36,235 nucleotides of DNA, taken from positions 1-36,235 of the forward strand of contig JAGVKB010000082.1 in NCBI GenBank assembly GCA_020050835.1, read 5' to 3'. The translations under genes and the position numbers were made by a program. The notes under the pieces are model-generated. The model was not told where the DNA came from and did no database searches. It worked only from the letters and a program-made list of their open reading frames with translations. Source of the DNA: Candidatus Obscuribacterales bacterium (GTDB lineage Bacteria; Cyanobacteriota; Vampirovibrionia; Obscuribacterales; Obscuribacteraceae). Shown piece after piece: positions 7,710 through 16,595 of the stretch. Every line of letters begins with the position of its first letter. The first letter of the stretch is position 1.

Positions 7710-8831
7710 TTAGCTCTTACCAGGAGCGCCAACGTAATGTGGTGCCTGTGTTCCGACCAGGCGCTGAAAGTCTTCCTGACGGCTGGTTTTTGTGAGCGCA
7801 TCTTCGTAAGTGATCTGACCGTCCTTTACCATGCGAGCGAGATGCGCCTCGAGCGTTTGCATGCCGAGCGCACCACCCATCTGAATCGCCGAGTAAATCT
7901 GAGCGGTCTTCGATTCGCGAATCAGGTTAGCGATGGCCGGCGTATTAATCATGATCTCCAGGGCCAATACCCGGCCCTTGGTCGTCGGACTGCCACCGAC
8001 CTGCTGAGCGATTCGGGGCAAGAGCGTTTGGCTGAGCACAGCGACCAAACCGTTGGAGAGCATGATGCGAACTTGTTGCTGCTGAGCCGGGGGAAACACG
8101 TCGACGATCCGGTCGATCGTTTGAGCAGCCGACGACGTATGCAAGGTTCCAAATACAAGGTGACCGGTTTCAGCGGCGGTCAAAGCCAATCGAACCGTCT
8201 CCAGGTCGCGCATTTCTCCCACCAGGATGATATCGGGATCTTCTCTGAGTGCCGCACGCAAGGCATTTTCGAAGCTCTTGGTATCTGCGCCAAGCTCGCG
8301 CTGGCTAACCACCGATTTCTTGTTCGGGTGCATAAATTCAATCGGGTCTTCAATCGTCAAGATATGCTCGGCGCGATTCTCATTGATCCAATCGACCATC
8401 GCAGCCAACGTGGTCGACTTACCGGAGCCGGTCGGACCGGTCACCAGCACCATGCCCCTCGGTTTATGGGCGATCTCTTTGACCACAGGCGGTAGATTGA
8501 GATCATCGATCGCCGGCACCCGTGAAGCGATTGTTCTGAGCGCAGCAGCATAATTGCCCTTATCCTTGTACACATTGACCCGGAAACGCCCCAGCCCCTC
8601 GACTCCATAACTGCAGTCAAGCTCGTAAGTCTGCTCGAGCGTCTTGCGCTGCTCCGGAGTGAGGATAGAAAAGACGAGGCGCTGCACCTCGTCTCTCGTG
8701 AGCGGATCGAAGTCGCTGCGAATCAGCCGGCCGGATACCCGAACGATCGGTGGCTGCCCGACCTTTAAATGCAAATCGGAGGCTCCACGGTCGAAACAAA
8801 GCTGCAGAATCTCCTGCATTTCAATAGCCAT
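7710..8831 (-). CDS. pilT: Pilus retraction ATPase PilT
   Basis: This 373-residue hexameric ATPase depolymerises the type IV pilus and so drives twitching motility and DNA uptake. Its features are the N-terminal ASDLHLKVG segment, Walker A GPTGSGKST (132-140), and an Asp box around TIEDPIEF (159-166). The Walker B region is EDPDIILVGEMRD (198-209), and the His box is GHLVFGTLHT (223-232). Near residue 299 it has PAIANLIRESK, the counterpart of the AIRNLIRE motif that marks retraction ATPases and separates PilT from PilB. The ATG at 8829-8831 has AAAGGAG 11 bases upstream. It lies 56 bases after pilB and precedes pilC, the common pilB-pilT-pilC order. Confidence 0.96.
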   Translation of the reverse strand: MAIEMQEILQLCFDRGASDLHLKVGQPPIVRVSGRLIRSDFDPLTRDEVQRLVFSILTPEQRKTLEQTYELDCSYGVEGLGRFRVNVYKDKGNYAAALRTIASRVPAIDDLNLPPVVKEIAHKPRGMVLVTGPTGSGKSTTLAAMVDWINENRAEHILTIEDPIEFMHPNKKSVVSQRELGADTKSFENALRAALREDPDIILVGEMRDLETVRLALTAAETGHLVFGTLHTSSAAQTIDRIVDVFPPAQQQQVRIMLSNGLVAVLSQTLLPRIAQQVGGSPTTKGRVLALEIMINTPAIANLIRESKTAQIYSAIQMGGALGMQTLEAHLARMVKDGQITYEDALTKTSRQEDFQRLVGTQAPHYVGAPGKS

Positions 8832-8887
8832 TTACTGCGCTGCTCCTTTCTTGAGTGCTCGACCGCACCAACCAGGCAACTTCGAGC

Positions 8888-10972
8888 CTAAGCGACTCTG
8901 TCACCACCGACTGCTGAATCAGGCTGTCCGCGTGGCGTTTGGCAGTAAGGGCAAGATTCCCAGTCACCACACACGTCTGCGCAGCAAAACTTGCAGCAGC
9001 TCTCGAGCATGGCATCAGCTTTCGTAACACCACACTTCGGACAACTAGTCCAATTCTCCTCTTGTAGCGTTCCGCAACGAATGCAAGAAACCTTCAGCTC
9101 ATGCTGGCAGAATGGACATTTCACGAAATCGTCACCGATCGGATTATGGCATTTCGGACACAGCTTGTCATCACCAGCAGTATCAGATAGCGTCACTCGA
9201 ATTACTTCGTCAGTGGTAGTCAACCCCTGCCCAACCAGCCTTAAACTGTAGTCCTTGAGCGTGATCATGCCAGCCTGCTTGGCAGCAAATCGAATCATCG
9301 CCGTCGTCGCGCCGCCGGCGATCAAATCTCTCAATTCGTCGTTGACCCGCATGACTTCGTAGACACCAACCCGCCCCTTGTAGCCAGAGTCGTTGCAGCT
9401 CTCGCAGCCCTTGCCTCGCTTGAACATCGGCCAACCTTTGTTGTTGAGCTGCAATTTGAAGTACTGGACGGTCGATTCCGCCACTCTCTCCATTCCTTTG
9501 TCCATCAGCCCGAGGTATTCCAGACTCTGCTTTTCCGGCAGATACTCCTCGGTACAGTCCGGACAGATCCGCCTGACAAGCCGTTGTGCTACGACGCCGA
9601 TGGTGGCAGCGGCAGTCAAGAACGGGTCGACTTCCATCTCTTTGAGACGGCTCATGGCGCCGGGAGCATCGTTAGTGTGCAGGGTGGTAAACACAAGGTG
9701 ACCGGTCAGAGCTGCTTCGACAGCGGTTTTTGCTGTTTCACGGTCACGCGTTTCACCGACGAGCATGATGTCCGGATCTTGCCGCAGAAATGCTCTCAAG
9801 ATCCGGTTGAAATCCAATCCTTTTTCTCTCAGCACCTGCACTTGCGTGATGCCGTTCATGTCATATTCAATTGGGTCTTCCGCGGTGACTATATTGACCT
9901 CGGGAGTATTCCTTTCGGCCAGGGCCGAATAGAGAGTAGTAGATTTGCCGGAACCGGTCGGTCCGGTCACAAACAGGATGCCATAAGGCTTCTTGATCAT
10001 CTCTCTGACGACATCCAGAATGTCTTGTTCGGTCAGGAGTTTATCGAGGCCGAGTGTGGTATTCGATTTGTCCAGGATACGCATAACCACTTTCTCGCCA
10101 TGCTTGGCTGGAATTGACGAAACCCGGAAGTCGATATCTCGACCGGAGAATCGCACCCGAATCCGTCCGTCTTGCGGCACTCGGCGCTCGGCGATATCGA
10201 GATCGGCCATAATCTTGTAACGAGAAACAAGCGCTGCCAGAATCGCTTTTGGTAGTCTCCGGTCGATGAACATTACGCCGTCCAGGCGATAGCGGACGGT
10301 CACTTCGCGCTCCTGCGGCTCGATATGTACATCAGAGCATCGCCGCTTGATCGCCTTGGCAAGAATTTGATTAGCCAGAAGCACAATCGGTGCATCCTGA
10401 GCCTGGCGGGCCAGATCAAGATCGTTTACGTCTTCGTCCGACTCGGCCATGACATCGAGCGTGCTCAGGTCGACATCGGCTTCAATGAAGCTCTTATCAG
10501 CCTCTTCGTACGTTTCCTCAACTAATTCTTCCTGCCGCTTGGCGTAAATGGTTTCCATAAAATGCTGGAAATCATCTTCGGTGCAAACCACCGGCTTAAC
10601 TTGAATGCCCTTCAATCTATACTTGACATCATCGAGCGCAATCAAGTTGTTTGGATTAACCATCGCCAAAGTCAAGCGATTGCCTTGCCTGGTGATCGGC
10701 ACCACCTGATATTGGCGCATCACCGATTCCGGCAAGACGTACATGACGTCCGGGTCGGCTTCGGTCTTGGACAAAGAGACATAATTGACGCCGTATTGCA
10801 GTTCGAGCGCGTTCTTGAGATGGTTTTCAGTAGCCAGTCCCAGTCTCGACAGGATCAAACTAATCGGCTCACCGGTCTTCTGTCGCTCGGCCTGGACAAG
10901 TGCTAGCTCCTCTTGAGTAATCAGTCCGTTGTCGACCAGCAGCTCACCGATTTCTTTTTTGACAAGAGCCAT
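8888..10972 (-). CDS. pilB: Pilus extension ATPase PilB with C-terminal zinc-ribbon tail
   Basis: PilB is the hexameric ATPase that drives pilus assembly through PilC. This 694-residue copy has the N-terminal GspE/MshEN-type domain (about 1-145) and an acidic linker (about 148-185). The ATPase core has Walker A GPTGSGKST at 337-345, DPDIMLVGETRD at 399-410 and GHLVFTTLHT at 424-433. The usual zinc-binding loop is present (C470, C473, C523, C526). Beyond the normal end, residues 605-677 add six further Cys pairs (605/608, 619/622, 630/633, 644/647, 660/663, 674/677), which reads as three zinc ribbons in a row. Ordinary PilB proteins stop near residue 590-600. The ATG at 10970-10972 starts the pilB-pilT-pilC run. 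Confidence 0.95.
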   Translation of the reverse strand: MALVKKEIGELLVDNGLITQEELALVQAERQKTGEPISLILSRLGLATENHLKNALELQYGVNYVSLSKTEADPDVMYVLPESVMRQYQVVPITRQGNRLTLAMVNPNNLIALDDVKYRLKGIQVKPVVCTEDDFQHFMETIYAKRQEELVEETYEEADKSFIEADVDLSTLDVMAESDEDVNDLDLARQAQDAPIVLLANQILAKAIKRRCSDVHIEPQEREVTVRYRLDGVMFIDRRLPKAILAALVSRYKIMADLDIAERRVPQDGRIRVRFSGRDIDFRVSSIPAKHGEKVVMRILDKSNTTLGLDKLLTEQDILDVVREMIKKPYGILFVTGPTGSGKSTTLYSALAERNTPEVNIVTAEDPIEYDMNGITQVQVLREKGLDFNRILRAFLRQDPDIMLVGETRDRETAKTAVEAALTGHLVFTTLHTNDAPGAMSRLKEMEVDPFLTAAATIGVVAQRLVRRICPDCTEEYLPEKQSLEYLGLMDKGMERVAESTVQYFKLQLNNKGWPMFKRGKGCESCNDSGYKGRVGVYEVMRVNDELRDLIAGGATTAMIRFAAKQAGMITLKDYSLRLVGQGLTTTDEVIRVTLSDTAGDDKLCPKCHNPIGDDFVKCPFCQHELKVSCIRCGTLQEENWTSCPKCGVTKADAMLESCCKFCCADVCGDWESCPYCQTPRGQPDSAVGGDRVA

Positions 10973-11043
10973 GAGAGTTACCCTTCAAATTGACGTCACG
11001 AATGCTGTCGGGACTTGCCCAGCGCCCATATAATCTGAGCTGA

Positions 11044-11067
11044 CCAGAGCCGAGGCAAAACCTCTGG
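11044..11067. promoter_or_regulatory. Inverted repeat between pilB and GT39 gene, with nearby TATAAT
   Basis: CCAGAG (11044-11049) and CTCTGG (11062-11067) form a perfect 6-base inverted repeat with a 12-base spacer. It lies in the 100-base divergent region between pilB (minus) and the GT39-like gene (plus). A plus-strand TATAAT stands at 11029-11034, but I see no good -35 box at the right spacing. The repeat could be an operator or a 5' leader stem. Confidence 0.25.
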
Positions 11068-11072
11068 CACAA

Positions 11073-12773
11073 GTGCCGGGGTTTATGTTCCCGAGCCTGG
11101 CTGGTATTAAACCTAGACTGAATCGACGACGAGCTGAGCCAACAACAGTTTTGACAGCCAAAGAAATCACCGCTCTTTTATTTATTTTCCTGCTAGCTGC
11201 CGGTTTGCGTCTTGGTGGAATTACCTTTGACAGCTTGTGGCTGGATGAGTCGTATCAGACATTCACTGAAACCATCGCTCAGCCTCTGCCCGATTTCACC
11301 CGCATTCCGGATGCTCCTTTTCTCTTCAAGTTCGGACCACCCCAATCGGTCGCCACCGTTCTATCCAACTTTCGAAAGGTCGACCCGCTCTGCCCTCCAC
11401 TCTACGCAGTCTTGCTCAATCGATGGATGACCGTCTTCGGAGCAAGCGATTTCGCCGCCCGCAGTCTTTCATCCCTGCTGTCCATGCTCTCGCTGCTGGT
11501 TCTTTTTTTCAGCTGCCGATCTTTTTTTGGAACGTTGCCGGCTCTCTTTTCAGCCCTCTTGGTCGCCGTCTCGCCTTTCGATATTCACTATGCGCAGGAA
11601 GCCCGCATGTACGGGCTCCTGCTCTTCACTTCCACCCTGTCAGGCTCAGCGCTGCTCGGCTTGTGTTTACGCGTCCTATCCAACCGGAAGGACGAAGGAA
11701 AGCCTCGAACCGAACCGGTAGCGCCACAAGAAACCGGCAGCGGCTCGGCGCACTCCGTCGGCTCAACGGTTGAATGCGCTTTGCTGGCGGTCACCTACAG
11801 CGTATCGACCTGGGCCCTTATCAACAGTCACTATACAGCTCTGTTCGTGGTTTTATTTCAGGGGCTCTACTGTACCTGGCTTTGTTTCAGGCATCGCAGC
11901 CTGAAGCTCTTTGTAATTTTGAGCATATGCTGGCTAAGCGTGCTAGCTATGTGGCTGCCCTGGTTCGATCTCTTTCGGCAGGCGGCAGCCGCCAGAACCG
12001 AGTCTTTCTACGTTATTCGCCAACCGAGCTTGTGGTGGCCGTTTTGGGCACTAATTGCCAGAATACCCTTCAACTGGCTCGTGTTTCTCTCAGGCAAGCA
12101 AGTGGTTGCGTATGCGATACCACTTTACGTGACGTCTTCAATATTAGTCGCAGCCGCCAGTTCATTGGTAAACCGTCTCAGACCCGCAGCCCCATTCGAC
12201 CAGAACCAGTCGTTCTGCAAACAATTTATCTGGCTTTGGGCGATCATGCCACCGCTGCTGGTGTGGCTCATCGACGTAATCGAAGGACACAAAGTCGTGG
12301 AGATCGCTCGTTATCTCACAGCGACAGCGCCGGCAATTTACTTCCTATGCGGGTGCGGAGCGCAGGCACTATTGGCGATGCGCGGCTGGGCAAAAGTGCT
12401 TCTAGTTGTGCATGTCGCCTGCGCGCTAGTCAACAACGCTTACGGACACATCATGACGCAGCGAGAGCCCTGGCAGGAGATGGCGGCGCTTGTGGAAAGG
12501 CAGGTTAAGACTGATGAACCGCTCCTGGTGAGCCAGTATTACGACATAGTTTGCCTGGACAGATATCTGACCGTGCCGCTGCTGCAAATAGGCGTATCGC
12601 CGGCATTAGGCGCCGAACGCCTGGCCAGCTTGCTTGCCGGACGCAAGCGGTTCTGGTTGATCACCGCGCAGGAAGGTGAAGCGATCAAAAACATGATTCC
12701 CGGCGATTACAGGCTGAGGCAACAGACAGACTTAAGGCATGCCCTGCACTTGCGCTTGTACGAAAGACAGTAA
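11073..12773 (+). CDS. GT39-like polytopic membrane glycosyltransferase
   Basis: This 566-residue membrane protein resembles the ArnT/PMT family (GT39, GT-C fold), which moves a sugar from a polyprenyl-phosphate donor to an acceptor outside the inner membrane. After a short basic N-terminus comes the first helix (about 31-48), then SLWLDESYQT. The acidic pair D58/E59 matches the catalytic loop-1 position of the family. About ten further helices follow, and a soluble C-terminal domain begins near residue 460. The SQYYDIVCLDRYL segment in it is typical of bacterial members. The start is GTG at 11073 or ATG at 11085. It is convergent with a GT2 gene that could make the lipid-linked sugar donor. 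The acceptor is unknown and could be a polymer, lipid or pilin. Confidence 0.8.
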   Translation: MPGFMFPSLAGIKPRLNRRRAEPTTVLTAKEITALLFIFLLAAGLRLGGITFDSLWLDESYQTFTETIAQPLPDFTRIPDAPFLFKFGPPQSVATVLSNFRKVDPLCPPLYAVLLNRWMTVFGASDFAARSLSSLLSMLSLLVLFFSCRSFFGTLPALFSALLVAVSPFDIHYAQEARMYGLLLFTSTLSGSALLGLCLRVLSNRKDEGKPRTEPVAPQETGSGSAHSVGSTVECALLAVTYSVSTWALINSHYTALFVVLFQGLYCTWLCFRHRSLKLFVILSICWLSVLAMWLPWFDLFRQAAAARTESFYVIRQPSLWWPFWALIARIPFNWLVFLSGKQVVAYAIPLYVTSSILVAAASSLVNRLRPAAPFDQNQSFCKQFIWLWAIMPPLLVWLIDVIEGHKVVEIARYLTATAPAIYFLCGCGAQALLAMRGWAKVLLVVHVACALVNNAYGHIMTQREPWQEMAALVERQVKTDEPLLVSQYYDIVCLDRYLTVPLLQIGVSPALGAERLASLLAGRKRFWLITAQEGEAIKNMIPGDYRLRQQTDLRHALHLRLYERQ

Positions 12774-12780
12774 TTGATGG

Positions 12781-12795
12781 GCGCAAGCGCTGCGC
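12781..12795. terminator. Weak hairpin between convergent glycosyltransferase genes
   Basis: GCGCA-AGCGC-TGCGC forms a 5-base stem with a 5-base loop, just past the GT39 stop and before the GT2 stop. There is no T-run on either side. It may help end transcription from both directions, but the evidence is only the hairpin and its location. Confidence 0.2.
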
Positions 12796-12828
12796 AATTA
12801 CTACCAACGCGAAGCTCGGGCCTAGAAA

Positions 12829-13653
12829 TTACGGTCTAAACAGCGGGCTTTTTGCCATGCCGGTTTTAGCGGACACAAACTTTACCAGCGAACCAAGCAC
12901 TCCCAATCCATATTTGACGCTGTTCCAAAAATTGATCGAGGAAGCTTCCGGGAAATAACGCGTCTCAACCGGAATTTCGGCGATCTTAAAGCCGAAATAC
13001 ACAGCCTGGCAGAGGATCTCCGCATCAAAAACGAAGGCAATCGAGTTGCGCAAGAACGGGACACGCTCGAGAAACTGCTTACTATAGGCGCGGTAGCCGG
13101 TATGAAACTCCGAGAGGTTTGTGCCCAACACCATATTTTGCATAGTGGTCAAAAACCGGTTCGAAATGAATTTATAGATCGGCATTCCACCCTTCAGCGC
13201 TCCGCCGCCAAGAAAACGCGAACCGAGAACGATGTCTGCCGTTCCGTCCAAAATCGGTGCAACCATCTCGGGAATCTTGCGCGGATCGTACTGATAATCC
13301 GGATGCAGCATAATCACTATCTCTGCGCCATCACGCAAAGCTTCCAAATAGCAAGTTTTCTGATTTCCGCCATAGCCGACATTATGCGGGTGTCGGATAA
13401 CTTTGATATCGAGCGTGCTGCCGACAGCGACCGTATCATCCTTGCTGCAGTCGTCTACCAGAATAACTTCAGACACCAGCCCTTTGGGAATCTCATCAAA
13501 GGTCTTTAAGAGCGTCTTTGCTGCATTATAGGCAGGCATCGTTACGACTATGCGCGGTGTATTGGTACGCCCGGGAGCCGCCGTTGATTTGAAGGTTGAC
13601 TTGAGCGCCCCTGATTGCGACGACTCTTGACTTGCTGTGAAAGTATTGACCAT
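12829..13653 (-). CDS. Family 2 glycosyltransferase, dolichol-/polyprenyl-phosphate sugar synthase type
   Basis: This 274-residue enzyme has the GT-A fold of DPM1-like GT2 transferases, which load a sugar from a nucleotide donor onto polyprenyl phosphate. It shows RIVVTMPAYNAAKTL at the start of the domain (about 34-48), EVILVDDCSKDDT (62-73), and HNVGYGGNQKT (90-100). The metal-site region is LHPDYQYDP (116-124), where D119 stands in the DxD position, and EFHTGYRAYS follows later. There is no clear C-terminal membrane helix. The first 30 residues are Ser/Thr-rich and probably disordered. The ATG at 13651-13653 has a strong AGGAAGG SD, and a stem-loop lies directly upstream. It may supply the lipid-linked sugar for the convergent GT39-like enzyme, which is inference from neighbourhood. 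Confidence 0.88.
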   Translation of the reverse strand: MVNTFTASQESSQSGALKSTFKSTAAPGRTNTPRIVVTMPAYNAAKTLLKTFDEIPKGLVSEVILVDDCSKDDTVAVGSTLDIKVIRHPHNVGYGGNQKTCYLEALRDGAEIVIMLHPDYQYDPRKIPEMVAPILDGTADIVLGSRFLGGGALKGGMPIYKFISNRFLTTMQNMVLGTNLSEFHTGYRAYSKQFLERVPFLRNSIAFVFDAEILCQAVYFGFKIAEIPVETRYFPEASSINFWNSVKYGLGVLGSLVKFVSAKTGMAKSPLFRP

Positions 13654-13665
13654 GCTTCCTTCCTA

Positions 13666-13691
13666 AGACCTCGCAACATGTTAAGAGGTCT
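13666..13691 (-). promoter_or_regulatory. Nested palindrome in the leader of the GT2 gene
   Basis: AGACCTC (13666-13672) and GAGGTCT (13685-13691) form a perfect 7-base inverted repeat. The 12-base spacer itself contains the 8-base palindrome AACATGTT (13675-13682). It ends 2 bases before the AGGAAGG SD of the GT2 gene. It could be an operator or an RNA stem-loop that limits ribosome access. Confidence 0.4.
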
Positions 13692-13830
13692 GCCGGTGAA
13701 AGTCAATTTGATGAGCTACGTTTAGTTTTGCGCGCCCAAGGCGCTAAGCCTCATTTCATCATCCAGGCGGAAAAGAGGCTCCTCAACCGCGTCAGGTGAT
13801 TTGTGTACCGATTTTGCGGATAGACATCTG

Positions 13831-13848
13831 TCGAAAACTATTTTTCGA
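13831..13848. promoter_or_regulatory. Perfect AT-rich hairpin upstream of membrane TPR gene
   Basis: TCGAAAA-CTAT-TTTTCGA is a perfect 7-base stem with a 4-base loop. It lies 106 bases before the ATG of the downstream membrane TPR gene and within the 301-base divergent region shared with the GT2 gene. The rest of that region shows no convincing promoter by eye. Confidence 0.35.
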
Positions 13849-13954
13849 ACAGTTAAGGCTTAATCTGATTGCTTGTTTGATCGGCAGATTAGTCGTGAAT
13901 AATTCAGATTACGAAATCGAGCGCCAATTCCGCTATTCAAACAGAGTCACTGTT

Positions 13955-15238
13955 ATGACCCAACCGGAAAGTACCGAGACTGCCACCGAAAAACCTGCAC
14001 TAGCAGGTCAGGACGTAGCTTACGGAACAATTCCAACTAACTTCAATCATCGTGGCTTCACTTTAGTCGGCACGACCTTCGTCGTCTTTGAAGGCATCTT
14101 TCTGACGCTTTACGGTAGTGATTTCTGGTTCGACTGGGATCTCTCGCTCTTCGGCATACCGACGATCATCTTCGCCGCTGTAATAAGTCATATCCTTTTA
14201 CTTTCAGTCGAGAGTAAATATGGCTGCATTTTTTTCTCTCCGATCTGGAAAGGCTGCCCACCTACGGTTTATTGGAGGTTGGTGAGCACGACGAGCTTTG
14301 GCATCACCTTTGGGGCCCGGCACATGAAATGGGAAGCAGTCGATGAACTGTTCCTGACATTTCTCGGCAACCTGCTGGTCAGATCCCGGATGATCTGCGG
14401 CAAAGAGGCGCGCGAAGCGGATTTACTGGCCAAGATACCGGTCGGAACGGTGCCGACGGATTACCAAAGAAGGCTAGTCGAGTCGGTCCGGAGCAAGAAC
14501 CCCGATCTAAAAACCAATCGTCGCCTGGACAAACGGCTCCAGACCAAAGATCTCAAAGGCACCGCCTTCATTCAATCTTTCGGCGTGATTTTCATGATCT
14601 TGATACTGCTCGACCTTGGCCGGTCTACTTTTGCCTTTCTTGAGATGAACAAGGACTACTTCTTATCCCAATTGAGAGCGAAGGACGGCAAGGTCGCCGA
14701 AGCGAAGAGATATCTCGCAGCAGCAGATTCTCTGCATGAGCACCCGTTTCCAGTTTCCTGGGTAGACACCAAATTGCTGAGGCAGGGAGTGGTAGCAGCC
14801 GGCGTGCATCAGCTTCGCTCGGAAGCGCTCTGGCGATTGGATCGCAAGGACGAAGCGATTGAAGAGGCAAAGAAAGCGATTGAAAGCTCACCTGACAGCT
14901 TTAGAATGAACCTGCGACTGGCAAGACTTTATGCCGACACCGGCAAACTTTCAGACTGCCGCCAGCAGATTCGCAAAGCGATCAAGAATCACAACGACTC
15001 GTTGCTGCCGAGGCTGTATATGCTCGCCGAGCTGGCCGCCGAGCACAATAATGCCCAGTTGAGCAGCTTTTATCAAATTTACCTCGATGAGATGATCGAC
15101 CTTGTCTACGGTGAAGAACCAAATTGGCCGCCAGGCGGCAACCGCTTTCTTCACGAGGTTTTCTTCTCGGAAGATGTCACATTCGTTTTCGATCGGCTCC
15201 TGAAGAACCATAACGAGAGCACTGATGAGAAAAGGTAA
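13955..15238 (+). CDS. Membrane protein with C-terminal TPR-like repeats, function unknown
   Basis: I do not recognise a named family. From the ATG at 13955 the protein is 427 residues. A polar N-terminus of about 30 residues leads into two adjacent membrane helices (roughly 38-57 and 63-87). A soluble basic segment follows, then a third helix near 215-235. The C-terminal half has TPR-like helical repeats, seen in RSEALWRLDRKDEAIEEAKKAIESSPDSFRMNLRLARLYADTGK-type spacing. The frame is open upstream to a GTG at 13796, but that extension crosses a perfect hairpin and has no SD, so I prefer the ATG. It sits among surface-polysaccharide genes, and a scaffold role in that machinery is possible but unproven. 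Confidence 0.6.
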   Translation: MTQPESTETATEKPALAGQDVAYGTIPTNFNHRGFTLVGTTFVVFEGIFLTLYGSDFWFDWDLSLFGIPTIIFAAVISHILLLSVESKYGCIFFSPIWKGCPPTVYWRLVSTTSFGITFGARHMKWEAVDELFLTFLGNLLVRSRMICGKEAREADLLAKIPVGTVPTDYQRRLVESVRSKNPDLKTNRRLDKRLQTKDLKGTAFIQSFGVIFMILILLDLGRSTFAFLEMNKDYFLSQLRAKDGKVAEAKRYLAAADSLHEHPFPVSWVDTKLLRQGVVAAGVHQLRSEALWRLDRKDEAIEEAKKAIESSPDSFRMNLRLARLYADTGKLSDCRQQIRKAIKNHNDSLLPRLYMLAELAAEHNNAQLSSFYQIYLDEMIDLVYGEEPNWPPGGNRFLHEVFFSEDVTFVFDRLLKNHNESTDEKR

Positions 15239-15371
15239 ATCTTCAACAGAGTTTCACTAGAGCGCTGCCCCCGCCGCTCGCTTTCATAATTTAAATCGTC
15301 TCAAGCCTGCCCTTTTCATCTGCGGTATTATCGCCACATCCGGCAGCCGGTTGGCTCCGGAAGCTTTAGTT

Positions 15372-16595
15372 GTGGAGTCGGTCTTGAACGACAGCGGTTC
15401 TCCTTCGAAATATTTCCCGCCGGCGATGACCATTGCTATCGCCTTGGTGATCGCTCTGGAGATTTGGCTGGCGGCGGCTCACCCGCTTACAAACGTACCA
15501 ATTGCTTCCCTTGAACGCAGCGAAATCTTTCAGGCTGTAGATTCGTACCGCCGCCAACCCGGACCGGCCGATATCATACTTTTCGGTTCGTCATTAATGA
15601 CGGCACCGGTGCTGCAAAGCGAAGCGCTGTATCTCAACCAACCGCTTCCAAAATTCACCCATCGCAACACGCATGTACTGGCAAAAGCTCTTGAGCGCCG
15701 CCTCGGCCGAGAGCCAAGCACCTTTTGCCTGGCTTCCGGTGGGCAGATGGCTTCGGATGTTTATCGCACTACCAAGAACGTCTTGCGGTCCGACAAACAG
15801 CCGATCGCCATCATATACGGTATCGCGCCTCGAGACTTTCAAGACAATTTGGTGCCCGCAGTCGAGTCAACTCCTGTCTTTCAGTCGCTCGCCACCATTG
15901 AAGATTTACCGGAAAGGCTGGCATCCGGTCCCTTTCGCCTCAAGGCAAAGGTAGATCTCGTGCTCGGTCGCCTCTCTCTTCTGTGGCGATACAAAGCGGA
16001 CATGCGTAGTTATTTAACGCTGCGCATGAAAAAGTATATGGAGCGATTCCTGCCCTGGGTCTGCTTTGAGAAGTACAACGAGCGACACGAGCTCAAACAA
16101 CAGAAACGCGGGCTTTTCCCTGAAGAGGCGGCCGGAGTGCCGACCGCCTGGCCGGGTATAGCGCTCGATCACCTCACTCCGCCGCAAATGCTGGCTGATT
16201 ATGACTGCCGCTACAACCCCGTGTCAAAACAGCAGGTAGCGGAGCAGCTGTCCTATTTCCAGCGCTTTCTGGAACTTTGCAAGCAACGAGGAATCGCAGT
16301 ATTGGTGGTCAACATGCCGCTGAGCAAAGCCAACAAAGCGATGCTCGCCCCATCCCTGGTTCAAGACTATTTGAGCGCGACCCAAAAGCTCTGCAAGCAG
16401 TATGAAGTCGACTATCAAAATCTCAATCAAGACAGTTGGGACAAGGCGGACAACTTCATCGACACTGTTCATCTCACTCCCGCCCGGTCGCAACCGTTCA
16501 TGGAGGAGCTGGCGGTGCTGGCGGCCCAGTCGCAGGTAGCGCTGGCGCTCAAGAGCGGCAAGGCTACGCTCGCTCAGCGTGGACACCAGCTCTGA
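15372..16595 (+). CDS. DltD/DUF1574-like membrane-anchored SGNH protein (copy 1)
   Basis: This protein of about 407 residues should be anchored by one N-terminal membrane helix, with its SGNH-hydrolase-like domain outside the inner membrane. Numbered from a TTG at 15351, the nucleophile motif is FGSSLM (S80/S81), block II is LASGGQMASD, the core strand is YGIAPRDF, and the catalytic pair is DTVH (D371, H374). This is the serine plus C-terminal DxxH pattern of DltD, which works with the MBOAT protein DltB in surface-polymer acylation. I place the start at GTG 15372, because GGAAG lies 8 bases upstream. ATG 15426 is possible. Three paralogues lie nearby on the other strand. Its stop overlaps the next start by one base. 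Confidence 0.8.
   Translation: MESVLNDSGSPSKYFPPAMTIAIALVIALEIWLAAAHPLTNVPIASLERSEIFQAVDSYRRQPGPADIILFGSSLMTAPVLQSEALYLNQPLPKFTHRNTHVLAKALERRLGREPSTFCLASGGQMASDVYRTTKNVLRSDKQPIAIIYGIAPRDFQDNLVPAVESTPVFQSLATIEDLPERLASGPFRLKAKVDLVLGRLSLLWRYKADMRSYLTLRMKKYMERFLPWVCFEKYNERHELKQQKRGLFPEEAAGVPTAWPGIALDHLTPPQMLADYDCRYNPVSKQQVAEQLSYFQRFLELCKQRGIAVLVVNMPLSKANKAMLAPSLVQDYLSATQKLCKQYEVDYQNLNQDSWDKADNFIDTVHLTPARSQPFMEELAVLAAQSQVALALKSGKATLAQRGHQL

Noticed and set aside
7614-8495. Plus-strand open frame of 293 codons antisense to pilT
   Set aside because: pilT is unambiguous on the other strand and the antisense product is unrecognisable.
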